DNA from: Marinovum algicola
GTDB lineage: Bacteria; Pseudomonadota; Alphaproteobacteria; Rhodobacterales; Rhodobacteraceae
Direction: 5' to 3'
Length of the DNA: 51,540 nt
Assembly (NCBI RefSeq): GCF_900109145.1
Contig: NZ_FNYY01000028.1
Span: forward strand, 1 to 51,540
The notes under the pieces were generated by a model. That model saw nothing but the letters and a program-made list of their open reading frames with translations. It did not search any database and had not been told where the DNA came from. Made by a program: the position numbers and the translations under genes. Positions 41,710 to 51,073 of the stretch are shown here, piece by piece (position 1 is the stretch's first letter; the number at the start of each line of letters is the position of its first letter).

Positions 41710-43677
41710 ATGCCGACACTTAGCAAGAAAATTCTGGACCTCGTTGGCACGGTCGTTTCCGTGGCCATGGTGATGTTCCAGGTCTGGTACATCTACCGTC
41801 CGTCGATCTCGCCGGACGAGGGTGCCAACATCCACTTGGCCTTCGGCCTCTTCCTGGTGTTCTGGTACGCGCTGCGCCGGGCCGGGCGCTGGTACGATCT
41901 CGCGTTTCTGACGGTCTGCCTGGTCGTCAGCCTGTTCGTCACCGGTTACATGGCGGTGAACTACTACACCTTGCTCGATCGGATCGGCATCGCGTCCGAC
42001 CTCGACCTAGCCGTGGGGGCCCTGACCATCGTGGTGGTCCTGGAGGCGACCCGGCGCGCCTTTGGCTGGGCCATCCCGGGCTTTGCCATCCTCATGCTGC
42101 TCTATGCCTACTTCGGCCCTTACATGCCCGGGCTGCTGCACCACGGCGGATTTTCCCTCACCCGGCTCGTCGCCAGCATGACGACATACCTCACCGGCGT
42201 CTATTCAAGCATCCTGGGTATGTCGGCCACCATTGTCGCCATCTTCATGATCTTCGGTGGCTTCCTCAACGCCTCGTATGCCAGCAACTTTTTCGTCAAG
42301 CTCGCCCTGAGACTGACGCGCAATACACGGGCCGGATCGGCCTTTGCCTCGGTCGGCGCAAGTGCCCTGTTTGGGTCGATCAACGGCTCGCCGGTGGCCA
42401 ATGCCACCACCACCGGAATCTTCACCATTCCGCTGATGAAGCGGCACGGATTCAGCGGCCCATTCGCGGCAGCGACCGAGGCGGTGGCCTCGACCGGGGG
42501 CACGCTGATGCCGCCGATCATGGGGGTAGCGGCCTTCCTGATGGCTTCAATCACGGGCATCCCCTATATCCAGATCGCTGCGCATGCCATGGTTCCGTCG
42601 ATCGTCTTCTTTGGCGCGGTCGCCATCGCAATCTTCGTCTACAGCCGCAAGCACGACCTGATGCCGATGAAGACCAGGATCGCCGCCGACCCGCGCTCAA
42701 CCATGTGGATCGAGGGCGTGACCTTCTTCGTGCCCTTCGCACTCATCATCACACTGATGATCTCTCGCTATCCGATCACCAGTGCCGCACTGCTGGGGAC
42801 AGTAATGCTGATAGCCCTGGTGGTGCTGCGCGAAGGCGTCTACCGCTTCCTGTCCTTCCGACCGCCGCTGGAGTTGATCCCCGGTGCGCTGGAAACCGCC
42901 CAAGCCGAGGGCGCCGACCTGCCGCTGCGCGACGGCTTGGGCCGCCAACTCCTCAACGGCTGCATCGAGGGCGCACACAATGCCGCGAGGATCGCCGTCG
43001 TCTGCGGCACCCTGGGTATCGTCGTACATGCCTTCACCATGACCGGCATGGCCGGACGGTTGGTGCACAACATGTCGGACGTGGCTGGCGGAAACCTTCT
43101 ACTGACCCTGGTGATCGTGGCGGGCGTATCGCTGCTCTTCGGCCTCGGCGTTCCCACCGTCGGCTCATACGTGATCGTGGCGGTGCTTGGCGCGCCTCTG
43201 CTCACGGAACTGGGAGTGGAGCTGCTGGCCGCGCACATGTTCATCTTGTACTTCACCATGCTGTCCGGCCTGACACCCCCGGTGGGCGCAACGGTGCTCG
43301 TCACCTCCCAGATCGCGGGGGCCGGTTACTGGAAATCCGCCGTGGCCTGCATCACCATCGCCACACCGGGTTTCGTCATCCCATTTCTTTACGCCTATGA
43401 ACCGGCGCTGTTGGGCTTCGGCGATATCACCACCATTATCTGGAAGGTGACGGCAGTGCTTGGCGGTGTCTATGCCTTCACGGTGGCCATGCAGAACTTC
43501 AGCTTCACCCGATGCCGTCCGGTGGAACGCATTGTGATGTGCATCGCGGCGGTTTTGCTCTTTTCGACCGTGCTGTTCGGGATCTGGCTCGCGGCGGTCG
43601 GCGCGCTCGCGGTTGGCGCGGTATTGCTAATGCAACGTCAACGGCTACGGCTGGTGAAGTCAAACCCAGCGTTTTAG
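41710..43677 (+). CDS. TRAP transporter fused permease, system 3
   Basis: A 655-residue membrane protein started at ATG 41710 (MPTLSKKILDLVG); an open frame to 41671 is unlikely to be used. It has the DctQ-like N-terminal region and the DctM-type domain with TEAVASTGGTLMPPIMGVAAFLMA, LFGLGVPTVGSYVIVAVLGAP and FILYFTMLSGLTPPVGATVL. The 82-base gap after the binding-protein gene is rich in short inverted repeats (for example CCGTGAGCACGG). It has the highest GC of the three permeases, which hints at a different origin. Substrate unknown, probably a carboxylate. Confidence 0.92.
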   Translation: MPTLSKKILDLVGTVVSVAMVMFQVWYIYRPSISPDEGANIHLAFGLFLVFWYALRRAGRWYDLAFLTVCLVVSLFVTGYMAVNYYTLLDRIGIASDLDLAVGALTIVVVLEATRRAFGWAIPGFAILMLLYAYFGPYMPGLLHHGGFSLTRLVASMTTYLTGVYSSILGMSATIVAIFMIFGGFLNASYASNFFVKLALRLTRNTRAGSAFASVGASALFGSINGSPVANATTTGIFTIPLMKRHGFSGPFAAATEAVASTGGTLMPPIMGVAAFLMASITGIPYIQIAAHAMVPSIVFFGAVAIAIFVYSRKHDLMPMKTRIAADPRSTMWIEGVTFFVPFALIITLMISRYPITSAALLGTVMLIALVVLREGVYRFLSFRPPLELIPGALETAQAEGADLPLRDGLGRQLLNGCIEGAHNAARIAVVCGTLGIVVHAFTMTGMAGRLVHNMSDVAGGNLLLTLVIVAGVSLLFGLGVPTVGSYVIVAVLGAPLLTELGVELLAAHMFILYFTMLSGLTPPVGATVLVTSQIAGAGYWKSAVACITIATPGFVIPFLYAYEPALLGFGDITTIIWKVTAVLGGVYAFTVAMQNFSFTRCRPVERIVMCIAAVLLFSTVLFGIWLAAVGALAVGAVLLMQRQRLRLVKSNPAF

Positions 43678-44395
43678 GCCAAGCGTGGCTCCATCTGGAA
43701 ACGCGACATATTCGCGACAATCAACGGGAAACAACTCAATGAATAGTGCGTTCACAGGTCACGAAACGAAATCACCAAGCCACGAGAGTTCTTTTCCACT
43801 ACGCGGCGTGTTTGAGAGGCTTAGCGAAGGGTACAATGACCTTGTCATGAAGCGCCCTTTCTTGTTTGTGTGGGCGCTAAAGGGGTGCGGTAAGCCAACA
43901 ACACCGCCCGATGACAACCGTTGGGCGGTCGAAGCCCAATATGTGTGTTTGCAATGAATTGAATTGCGATCAGGCCAACTTAACCGCGGTCGATTGGCCG
44001 CTACAATGGCGAGTGAGCCGGTCGAACGGCGCTGCGCTCATCATTTCGTCTTCTCAGCCTGGCCATGGCCTCGATCATGGGCTCCGACGGCATCTACGGC
44101 GAGGTCTTCATGACTACAGCATCCGCCGCAGTCAGCCTTTTCTTAGTCGACGCTGTCGACCTTGTCTCGGGGCGGCTGCGCTTACGCCACTTGGTCGAAA
44201 GCCTGCGCTAGCGCACAATGCTGCTGATATTGCCATTTTCTCGCCGCCGTTGGGGCTCGATCTCGTCGTGCTTGGCATAATCGGTGCCTTTCCGTTCATC
44301 TCAATTATCTTGCCCAACATCAAGGGCTGAGATCGGAAGACCTTCTCCGGACCGTGCTCACCCCTTCTCGCGTCCGGAACCATCCCGGTGCAAGC
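43678..44395. other. 718-base region without a confident gene; tandem hairpins
   Basis: No supported gene. Three stems lie in a row at 43836-43929: ATGAC/GTCAT, AGCGCCC/GGGCGCT and ACCGCCC/GGGCGGT, the last two with loops of 14 and 13 bases. Further on, short frames encode membrane-like peptides (for example SPPLGLDLVVLGIIGAFPF near 44255-44310, ending at 44330) that look like remains of a broken membrane-protein gene, but I cannot name it. Confidence 0.5.
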
Positions 44396-45310
44396 TCACA
44401 CGAGCGTCGCGCCGACCCAATGCCCTTCTTGCACCAACTCCGCCACTACGTCGTGGATCGTCTCTTCCACCGCCTGCTGCGCGCGCGTTATCGTTCCCGT
44501 GCGCCGGATAACTGCCTTGCGCCGCAACACCGGCGTTTGCATTCTCTGAAACAACAGCCGGCCCTCCGCGATCTCTTCTCTGACCGCATGCAGTGGCAAA
44601 ATCGAAGCACCGTGCCCCGCCGCGACCAGTAACTTGATATTGCGGTAAGAATCGATCTCCATCGTCACACGCAACGGGGTTTCCGCATGTGTTGCAAGGC
44701 TGTCGAGCAGGTCGCGCAAGCCATGCCCCTTCGAGGGCAGGATCATTGGCAGGTTCTGCAGATCGCGGAGGCTTTCGAAGCCCTGCCCAGAATTCTCCGC
44801 CCCCTGGACTAGAACCAGCTCTTCCTCGACTAGCGCCTCCTGCTCGATGTCATGGCCGCTGGCCGATGCGTAGAGCAGCGCAAGATCAATCCGCCCCTCC
44901 TCCAACCAGCCACTCACAAAACCGCTCATCGCGTCGGCAATGTTGAGCGTGATACGCGGATATTTTTCCTGCAGCGCTTCGATCAGCGGAAGCGTCAGAA
45001 TCTCGCTGATCGTCACCGAAAGCCCCAGCCGGACCGCCCCGCCTGGCGACTTGTCGAGGTTTCGTATCTCGTCTTCCGTGCGCGCAAGGTCTGCGAGAAT
45101 GGCACGCGCCCGCGATGCGAGCAATGCGCCGGCCTCGGTTGGCGCACTGCCACGGGCGCTACGCAGCAGCAAGTCGGTCTGTAGCCGCTCTTCCATGTTG
45201 CGCATGTGCAGCGAAAGCGCCGGTTGCGCCACGTTCAGGCTGCGCGACGCCGCGCTGAGAGAGCCTTGATCTACAATTTCAAGGAAGTACCGGAGTTGCC
45301 GAACGTCCAT
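44396..45310 (-). CDS. LysR-family regulator of the adjacent CoA-pathway operon
   Basis: A 304-residue LysR protein with the helix-turn-helix at residues 1-60 (MDVRQLRYFLEIVDQGSLSAASRSLNVAQPALSLHM), close in style to the NAC/Cbl and benzoate-type subgroup. The effector domain contains GAVRLGLSVTISEI and LLVAAGHGASILPL. It is divergent from the acyl-CoA dehydrogenase operon at 45425, across an AT-rich 114-base region, so it is probably that operon's activator. Itaconate-degradation operons in other bacteria have a divergent LysR gene (RipR/ItcR) in the same position. Confidence 0.9.
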   Translation of the reverse strand: MDVRQLRYFLEIVDQGSLSAASRSLNVAQPALSLHMRNMEERLQTDLLLRSARGSAPTEAGALLASRARAILADLARTEDEIRNLDKSPGGAVRLGLSVTISEILTLPLIEALQEKYPRITLNIADAMSGFVSGWLEEGRIDLALLYASASGHDIEQEALVEEELVLVQGAENSGQGFESLRDLQNLPMILPSKGHGLRDLLDSLATHAETPLRVTMEIDSYRNIKLLVAAGHGASILPLHAVREEIAEGRLLFQRMQTPVLRRKAVIRRTGTITRAQQAVEETIHDVVAELVQEGHWVGATLV

Positions 45311-45424
45311 TTGCGTGTCCCAACCCCTATTTTTTTTATATGAGTTACATCACAATTATATATTTTTAAAATGGTCCGGCAACTGGTTTAGTTCTGGAAA
45401 GGAAAACGCATTCGGGAGCCGGGC

Positions 45425-46585
45425 ATGAAGCATCTTTCCGATAATTATCAAGACATTCGCGACGGTGTGCGGGCGCTTTGCGCGCAGTTCCCCGCTGAAT
45501 ATCACCGTAACGTCGATGAGGAAAAAGCCTATCCCGAGGATTTCGTAGATGCGCTGACCCGCGAAGGCTGGATGGCGGCGCTGATCCCGCAGGATTACGG
45601 CGGTTCGGGGCTGGGCCTCGCCGAAGCGTCTGTCATCATGGAGGAAATCAATCGCGCGGGCGGGAACTCTGGCGCCTGTCACGGTCAGATGTACAACATG
45701 ACCACTCTGGTCCGCCATGGATCGGAGGCGCAACGGGAGGCCTACTTGCCGAAGATTGCCGCCGGCGAGCTGCGATTACAATCTATGGGCGTGACCGAGC
45801 CGACCACCGGCACCGACACAACAAAGATCAAGACCACCGCGGTGAAGCAGGGCGACCGCTACGTGATCAATGGCCAAAAGGTCTGGATCAGCCGCGTGCA
45901 ACACTCCGATTTCATGATCCTGCTGGCCCGCACCACGCCTTTGGCCGAGGTGTCAAAGAAATCCGAAGGGCTTTCGATTTTCCTCGTCGACATCAAGGAG
46001 GCGATGAAAGATGGCATGGCAGTCAAGCCCATCGACAACATGGTCAACCACGAGACCAACGAGCTGTTTTTCGATAACCTTGAGATCCCTGAGGACAACC
46101 TGATCGGCGAAGAGGGCAAAGGCTTCAAATACATCCTCACCGGGTTGAACGCCGAGCGCACCCTGATTGCCGCCGAGTGCATCGGCGACGGCTACTGGTT
46201 CACCGACAAGGTCACGGCTTATGTCTCGGATCGCCAGGTTTTCGGCCGGCCCATCGGCCAGAACCAAGGCGTGCAATTCCCGATCGCAGAGGCGTTCATA
46301 GAGGTTGAGGCGGCGAACCTGATGCGCTGGAAGGCCTGTGGCCTGTACGACGCGGGACAGCCCTGCGGCGCCGAGGCGAACATGGCGAAATACCTTGCCG
46401 CCAAGGCCAGCTGGGAGGCGGCCAACGCCTGCCTGCAATTCCACGGCGGCTTCGGTTTTGCCAACGAGTATGATGTCGAGCGTAAGTTCCGCGAGACCCG
46501 ACTGTACCAGGTCGCACCGATCTCGACCAATCTCATTCTGTCCTACGTGGCCGAACACATCCTCGGCCTGCCGAGGTCGTTCTGA
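45425..46585 (+). CDS. Acyl-CoA dehydrogenase with isovaleryl-type catalytic glutamate
   Basis: A 386-residue acyl-CoA dehydrogenase. The MCAD position has no glutamate: the usual YEGTS is replaced by YQVAPIS near the C-terminus. Instead Glu244 in TGLNAER lies where isovaleryl- and long-chain-type enzymes keep their catalytic base. The FAD/substrate motifs MGVTEPTTGTD and GQKVWISR are present, as is FHGGFGFANEYDVERKFR. In the itaconate operon of Pseudomonas a dehydrogenase gene accompanies the three core genes, so it may act on a methylsuccinyl- or related C5-CoA. It is first in the operon and overlaps the CoA-transferase start by one base. Confidence 0.9.
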   Translation: MKHLSDNYQDIRDGVRALCAQFPAEYHRNVDEEKAYPEDFVDALTREGWMAALIPQDYGGSGLGLAEASVIMEEINRAGGNSGACHGQMYNMTTLVRHGSEAQREAYLPKIAAGELRLQSMGVTEPTTGTDTTKIKTTAVKQGDRYVINGQKVWISRVQHSDFMILLARTTPLAEVSKKSEGLSIFLVDIKEAMKDGMAVKPIDNMVNHETNELFFDNLEIPEDNLIGEEGKGFKYILTGLNAERTLIAAECIGDGYWFTDKVTAYVSDRQVFGRPIGQNQGVQFPIAEAFIEVEAANLMRWKACGLYDAGQPCGAEANMAKYLAAKASWEAANACLQFHGGFGFANEYDVERKFRETRLYQVAPISTNLILSYVAEHILGLPRSF

Positions 46586-47679
46586 TGCGGCCGTTGAAAG
46601 GTCTCACGGTCGTAGCCATCGAACAGGCGGTCGCCGCACCTTTTGCCTCTGCCCGTCTCGCCGATGCCGGCGCGAGGGTCATCAAGATCGAACGGCCCGA
46701 GGGCGATTTCGCCCGTGGCTACGACGATGTTGCTAATGGCCAGTCGAGCTATTTTGTATGGCTCAATCGGGGTAAGGAAAGCGTGACTCTCGATCTCGCC
46801 TCGGACGCGGGCAAGACGCAATTGCGGCTTTTGTTGGCCGAGGCCGACGTGTTGCTCCAGAACCTTAAACCCGGTGCCCTGAAAAAGCTCGGCTTTGCGC
46901 CTGCCGACCTGCGCGCCGCCGACCCGCGGCTCATCACCTGCTCGATCTCTGGGTTCGGAGAGACCGGCCCGATGGCCGAGCGTAAGGCCTACGACCTGCT
47001 GATACAGGCCGAAAGCGGGCTATGCTCGATCACCGGCGGCCCGTCGGAACCGGCGCGGGTGGGAATTTCCGTGGTCGATATTGCCACCGGCGCCAGCGTC
47101 CATGCGGCCATCCTCGAAGCGCTGATCCGGCGCGGGGTGACCGGCGAAGGCGCCGAGATCTCGGTCTCTATGTTCGACGTCATGGCCGAATGGCTCACCG
47201 TACCGCTTCTCAACCACGAGGGCGGCAAAAGCCCGCAGCGCATCGGTCTCGCGCATCCCTCGATCGCGCCTTACGGCGTGTTTCAGCCGGCATCCGGCGC
47301 ACCGCTGCTGATCGCGATTCAATCAGACCGCGAATGGCGTGATCTGTGCAGTGATTTCATCGGCGACCCTGAGCTTGGCACAGATGTCCACTATGCCACC
47401 AATGTCGCCCGGGTGGCACATCGAGACGAAACCGATGCTCATGTGGCGGCCGCCTTTGCCCGCCAGAGCTCCGACACTGCAATGGCGCGCCTGCTCTCGG
47501 CGCGGATCGCCGTCGCCACGGTGAACGACATGGCCGGGCTGGCCACGCACCCGCACCTGCGGCGCATCCGGGTCGACAGCCCGAACGGGCCAGTGGTGAT
47601 GCCCGCCCCGGGCGCGCGTTTTTTGGGCGAAGACCTCAGCTATGGCGCCGTGCCGGCGCTGGCTCCGGCTAAAGGATGA
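46585..47679 (+). CDS. CaiB/BaiF-type (family III) CoA transferase
   Basis: A 364-residue family III CoA transferase. It opens with LKGLTVVAIEQAVAAPFASARLADAGARVIKIERPEGD, has LNRGKESVTLDL, DVLLQNLKPGALKKLG and, as catalytic residue, Asp165 (SVVDIATG). It moves CoA from a donor such as succinyl-CoA or acetyl-CoA to a carboxylic acid. The neighbouring hydratase and lyase genes suggest itaconate, mesaconate or citramalate as acceptor. The start overlaps the dehydrogenase stop by one base (TGATG) and the stop overlaps the hydratase start by 4 bases. Confidence 0.9.
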   Translation: MRPLKGLTVVAIEQAVAAPFASARLADAGARVIKIERPEGDFARGYDDVANGQSSYFVWLNRGKESVTLDLASDAGKTQLRLLLAEADVLLQNLKPGALKKLGFAPADLRAADPRLITCSISGFGETGPMAERKAYDLLIQAESGLCSITGGPSEPARVGISVVDIATGASVHAAILEALIRRGVTGEGAEISVSMFDVMAEWLTVPLLNHEGGKSPQRIGLAHPSIAPYGVFQPASGAPLLIAIQSDREWRDLCSDFIGDPELGTDVHYATNVARVAHRDETDAHVAAAFARQSSDTAMARLLSARIAVATVNDMAGLATHPHLRRIRVDSPNGPVVMPAPGARFLGEDLSYGAVPALAPAKG

Positions 47680-48521
47680 ACATGCAAATCGACATAGACG
47701 ACTTGCGGCGCTGGATTGGCCGCGAGGAGCACGCAAGCGAAGCTCTCAGCGCCACCCGCCTACAACAGTACGAGGCGACCCTCGAAGACAGCCCCCCGCA
47801 ATGCCCGGCAGGGACCGCGCCGCCGCTGATCCACTGGTGCCTCGCCCAACCCGTGGTGCCGATGTCTGAGCTTGGCCGGGACGGCCATCCCGCGCTGGGG
47901 TCCTTCCTGCCTCCGGTTCCCCTGCCCCGACGCATGTGGGCAGGCGGCGAAATCACCTTCCACGACAATCTGCGCGTCGGTAACACCGTCGACCGCTGCT
48001 CGAAGATCACCGATGTCACTCTGAAGCAAGGCCGCAGCGGCGATCTCTGTTTCGTCACCGTGACCCACGATATTTCGACCGCCGGCCGCGCGATTTGCAC
48101 CGAGCGCCAGGACCTTGTCTACCGGGCTGCGGCCTCCGGGCCGACGGTTGCCAGCCCTGCGCCCGTCGCCGCGCCGCCGGGGGACAAAAGCCAGACGATC
48201 AGCCCGCATCCGACTCTGCTTTTCCGTTTTTCCGCGCTCACCTTCAACGGTCATCGCATTCATTACGACCGACGTTTCTGCACCGATGTCGAAGGATATG
48301 CTGGGCTCGTCGTGCACGGGCCGTTGCAGGCCACCCTGCTGTGTCACTTCGCGGCAAAGCTTTGGGGTGCGGCTCCAAAAACCTTCTGGTTCCGCAGCGT
48401 ATCTGCGATCTGCGACGACACGGACTTCACCCTGAATGCCACGGAGGAGGGCGACGGGTTGCGGCTCTGGACAGCGGCGGTTGGGCACCCCGTGGCGATG
48501 GAGGCCGGCGCTCAATGGTAA
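47676..48521 (+). CDS. MaoC-type hydratase, itaconyl-/mesaconyl-CoA hydratase-like
   Basis: A 281-residue protein of the FAS1-like/mesaconyl-C4-CoA hydratase group (HTD2-like double hotdog). It has GGEITFHDNLRVGNTV and the SGDLCFVTVTHDI strand in the first half, then FSALTFNGHRIHYDRRF with the catalytic histidine pair and GLVVHGPLQATLL. ATG 47676 overlaps the CoA-transferase stop, and ATG 47682 is also possible. In itaconate degradation the equivalent enzyme hydrates itaconyl-CoA to citramalyl-CoA; in other routes it hydrates mesaconyl-C4-CoA. The lyase gene overlaps its end by 7 bases. Confidence 0.85.
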   Translation: MNMQIDIDDLRRWIGREEHASEALSATRLQQYEATLEDSPPQCPAGTAPPLIHWCLAQPVVPMSELGRDGHPALGSFLPPVPLPRRMWAGGEITFHDNLRVGNTVDRCSKITDVTLKQGRSGDLCFVTVTHDISTAGRAICTERQDLVYRAAASGPTVASPAPVAAPPGDKSQTISPHPTLLFRFSALTFNGHRIHYDRRFCTDVEGYAGLVVHGPLQATLLCHFAAKLWGAAPKTFWFRSVSAICDDTDFTLNATEEGDGLRLWTAAVGHPVAMEAGAQW

Positions 48522-49306
48522 CCGATGTTCGTGCCCCGCTCTTCGTGCCGGCCACGCGCCCCGAGCGGTTTGCCAAGGCCGCGCCCGCCGGCGCCGATGC
48601 CATCATTATCGATCTTGAGGACGCGGTTGCCCCCGCCCAAAAGCAAAGCGCCCGCCAATCCCTGGACACTGAGTTCAACACGCTCCCGGTGATCTTGCGG
48701 ATTAATGCGCCCGGGACGCCGTGGTTTTCCGAGGATCTTCAGGCGGCCAAGGCGCTGCATCCGGCAGCGGTCATGCTGCCCAAAGCCGAGAACCCAGCCG
48801 CAATCAACACGGTGGCGCGCGATCTTCCCGGCCTGCCCCTGATCGCCCTCATCGAGACTGCTGTCGGCATGGCCCACGCGCGCGAGATCGCGTCGCTCGA
48901 GGGGGTGGTCAGGCTGGCCTTCGGCTCAGTGGACTACTGCGTCGATCTTGGCTGCCGGCACCAGCGCGACAGTTTGCTATCGGCTCGCACCGAGCTAGTG
49001 TTGGCGGCGCGGCTAGCCGGTAAGGTGGCACCGCTGGACGGGGTGACTACGGCGCTCGACCGACCGGGCATACTGCGCGACGATGCCCAACACGCGCGGG
49101 ACTTGGGCATGACTGGAAAGCTTTGTATTCACCCCTCGCAGGTTCCCGAGGTGCTCGCCGCTTTCGCGCCCTCCCCGGAAGAGCTCGCTTGGGCGCGGCA
49201 GGTGCTGACCGCATCGGACGGAGCAGTGCGGATTGACGGCGAAATGGTCGACGCGCCCGTTCGTGCCCGAGCCGAGGCCCTGCTGGCACGCACAACCGAA
49301 ACCTAG
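48515..49306 (+). CDS. HpcH/HpaI-type CoA-ester lyase (citramalyl-/malyl-CoA lyase-like)
   Basis: A 263-residue protein started at ATG 48515. The open frame runs much further upstream, but that part is the other frame of the hydratase gene. It has the citrate-lyase-beta-like barrel motifs: [25 protein letters not shown] (metal-binding Asp/Glu), [11 protein letters not shown] (Glu) and [13 protein letters not shown] (Asp), and [10 protein letters not shown]. It would cleave citramalyl-CoA to acetyl-CoA and pyruvate, or a related malyl-CoA. It is the last gene of the dehydrogenase/transferase/hydratase/lyase operon; a terminator-like hairpin follows 8 bases later. Confidence 0.88.
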   Translation: MVTDVRAPLFVPATRPERFAKAAPAGADAIIIDLEDAVAPAQKQSARQSLDTEFNTLPVILRINAPGTPWFSEDLQAAKALHPAAVMLPKAENPAAINTVARDLPGLPLIALIETAVGMAHAREIASLEGVVRLAFGSVDYCVDLGCRHQRDSLLSARTELVLAARLAGKVAPLDGVTTALDRPGILRDDAQHARDLGMTGKLCIHPSQVPEVLAAFAPSPEELAWARQVLTASDGAVRIDGEMVDAPVRARAEALLARTTET

Positions 49307-49314
49307 GCGGTCCG

Positions 49315-49337
49315 CGCCGTGTCGCGCACGGCGTTTT
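49315..49337 (+). terminator. Rho-independent terminator after the CoA-ester lyase gene
   Basis: CGCCGTG (49315-49321), loop TCGCG, CACGGCG (49327-49333), then TTTT: a perfect 7-bp GC-rich stem with a short T-run, 8 bases after the stop codon at 49306. It separates the CoA operon from etfBA. Confidence 0.75.
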
Positions 49338-49376
49338 AATGCGGCCCGAATTGTTCAAAACAGGAGTATAGCGCAG

Positions 49377-50135
49377 ATGAAGGTCCTAGTACCGGTCAAA
49401 CGCGTGATCGACTATAACGTGAAAGTCCGTGTGAAAGCGGATGGCAGCGGGGTTGATCTTGCCAATGTGAAAATGTCGATGAACCCGTTCGACGAGATTG
49501 CTGTTGAAGAGGCGATCCGGCTTAAAGAGGCGGGTAAGGCTGACGAGGTTGTGGCGGTTTCGATTGGCGTGAAACAGGCGCAGGAAACCTTGCGCACGGC
49601 GCTTGCGATGGGCGCGGATCGCGCGATTCTGGTGATTGCGGCCGAGGATGTGCACACAGATGTCGAGCCGCTGGCGGTTGCCAAGATCATTAAAGGGATT
49701 GTTGACGAGGAACAGCCGGGGCTGGTGCTTTGTGGCAAACAGGCGATTGACAACGACATGAACGCCACCGGTCAGATGCTTGCGGCGTTGCTGGGCTGGT
49801 CGCAGGGCACGTTTGCGTCCGAAGTGGATATCGAGGGCGATACTGCCAAGGTGACGCGCGAAGTTGACGGTGGGTTGCAGACGATTTCGGTCAAGATGCC
49901 AACGGTTGTGACGGTGGACTTGCGGTTGAACGAGCCGCGCTATGCGTCGTTGCCCAACATCATGAAGGCCAAGAAAAAGCCGCTGGATGAAAAGACCGCC
50001 GCGGATTACGGCGTTGATGTCACGCCGCGTCTTGAAGTGGTTTCGACTGTTGAGCCGGCGGCACGTGCGGCAGGCGAGATTGTCGGATCGGTTGACGAGC
50101 TGGTGACGAAACTCAAGGAAGCGGGGGCGATATAA
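49377..50135 (+). CDS. etfB: Electron transfer flavoprotein beta subunit
   Basis: A 252-residue EtfB, normal for the family. ATG 49377 is preceded by CAGGAG. It starts [20 protein letters not shown] and contains [28 protein letters not shown] and the EtfB signature [23 protein letters not shown]. With EtfA it binds FAD and AMP and passes electrons from acyl-CoA dehydrogenases to ETF-ubiquinone oxidoreductase. Three acyl-CoA dehydrogenases in this window would need it. The stop overlaps the etfA start by one base (TAATG). Third codon positions are less GC-rich than in the upstream catabolic genes. Confidence 0.97.
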   Translation: MKVLVPVKRVIDYNVKVRVKADGSGVDLANVKMSMNPFDEIAVEEAIRLKEAGKADEVVAVSIGVKQAQETLRTALAMGADRAILVIAAEDVHTDVEPLAVAKIIKGIVDEEQPGLVLCGKQAIDNDMNATGQMLAALLGWSQGTFASEVDIEGDTAKVTREVDGGLQTISVKMPTVVTVDLRLNEPRYASLPNIMKAKKKPLDEKTAADYGVDVTPRLEVVSTVEPAARAAGEIVGSVDELVTKLKEAGAI

Positions 50136-51064
50136 TGGCTGTTCTTCTTCTAGCGGAAGTAAATGACGGTGTTCTCTCGCTTGACGCGACCGCGAAAGCG
50201 GTGTCGGCGGCGGCCAAGCTGGGCGATGTGACGGTGCTGTGTGCCGGCGGATCGGCGGCGGATGCGGCGGCAGAAGCGGCCAAGATCGCAGGTGTGTCCA
50301 AGGTTCTGTGCGCCGAAGATGCCACGCTTGGCCATCGGTTGGCTGAATCCACAGCGGCGCTGATTGTGTCGCTCGCGGACGATTACATCCACATCGTTGC
50401 ACCGGCGACGACGGATGCGAAAAACGTGTTGCCCCGCGTGGCGGCATTGTTGGATGTGATGGTCATTTCGGATGCGTCCGGCGTTGTCGACAGTGACACG
50501 TTTGAACGCCCGATCTATGCGGGCAACGCGGTTCAGACCGTGAAATCCAGCGACGCGACCAAGGTTGTCTCGTTCCGGACGTCAACATTTGACGCGGCGG
50601 GCGAACAGGCGGCGGCACCGGTGGAAAACATCGGCGCGGCGGAAAACCCCGGCTTGTCGGAATGGGTCGAAGACAAGGTCGCGGCGAGCGACCGTCCCGA
50701 GCTGACCTCGGCCGGTGTGGTTGTGTCGGGTGGTCGTGGCGTCGGATCGGAAGACGACTTTGCGTTGATCGAGGCACTTGCGGACAAGCTCGGCGCGGCG
50801 GTCGGCGCATCGCGCGCGGCGGTGGATTCGGGCTTTGCGCCGAACGATTGGCAGGTTGGTCAAACCGGTAAGGTTGTTGCGCCCGATCTTTACATCGCTG
50901 TAGGGATTTCGGGGGCTATTCAACATCTTGCCGGGATGAAGGACAGCAAAATCATCGTTGCGATCAACAAGGACGAAGACGCGCCGATTTTCCAGGTAGC
51001 CGATTACGGGCTGGTTGCAGATCTGTTCGCGGCGGTGCCGGAATTGACCGAAAAGCTCGGTTGA
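50135..51064 (+). CDS. etfA: Electron transfer flavoprotein alpha subunit
   Basis: A 309-residue EtfA of normal length. The N-terminal domain starts [14 protein letters not shown]. The C-terminal FAD-binding domain contains [39 protein letters not shown] and [35 protein letters not shown], all characteristic. It forms the heterodimer with EtfB. An IS5-family element begins about 10 bases after its stop, so the etf pair is the last intact gene block before the insertion-sequence cluster. Confidence 0.97.
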   Translation: MAVLLLAEVNDGVLSLDATAKAVSAAAKLGDVTVLCAGGSAADAAAEAAKIAGVSKVLCAEDATLGHRLAESTAALIVSLADDYIHIVAPATTDAKNVLPRVAALLDVMVISDASGVVDSDTFERPIYAGNAVQTVKSSDATKVVSFRTSTFDAAGEQAAAPVENIGAAENPGLSEWVEDKVAASDRPELTSAGVVVSGGRGVGSEDDFALIEALADKLGAAVGASRAAVDSGFAPNDWQVGQTGKVVAPDLYIAVGISGAIQHLAGMKDSKIIVAINKDEDAPIFQVADYGLVADLFAAVPELTEKLG

Positions 51065-51073
51065 CTGCAAAAC

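Noticed and set aside
44041-44330. Possible membrane-protein gene in 43678-44395
   Set aside because: Membrane-like peptides occur in two different frames interrupted by stops; no known family is recognisable, so it is described only as a possible remnant.
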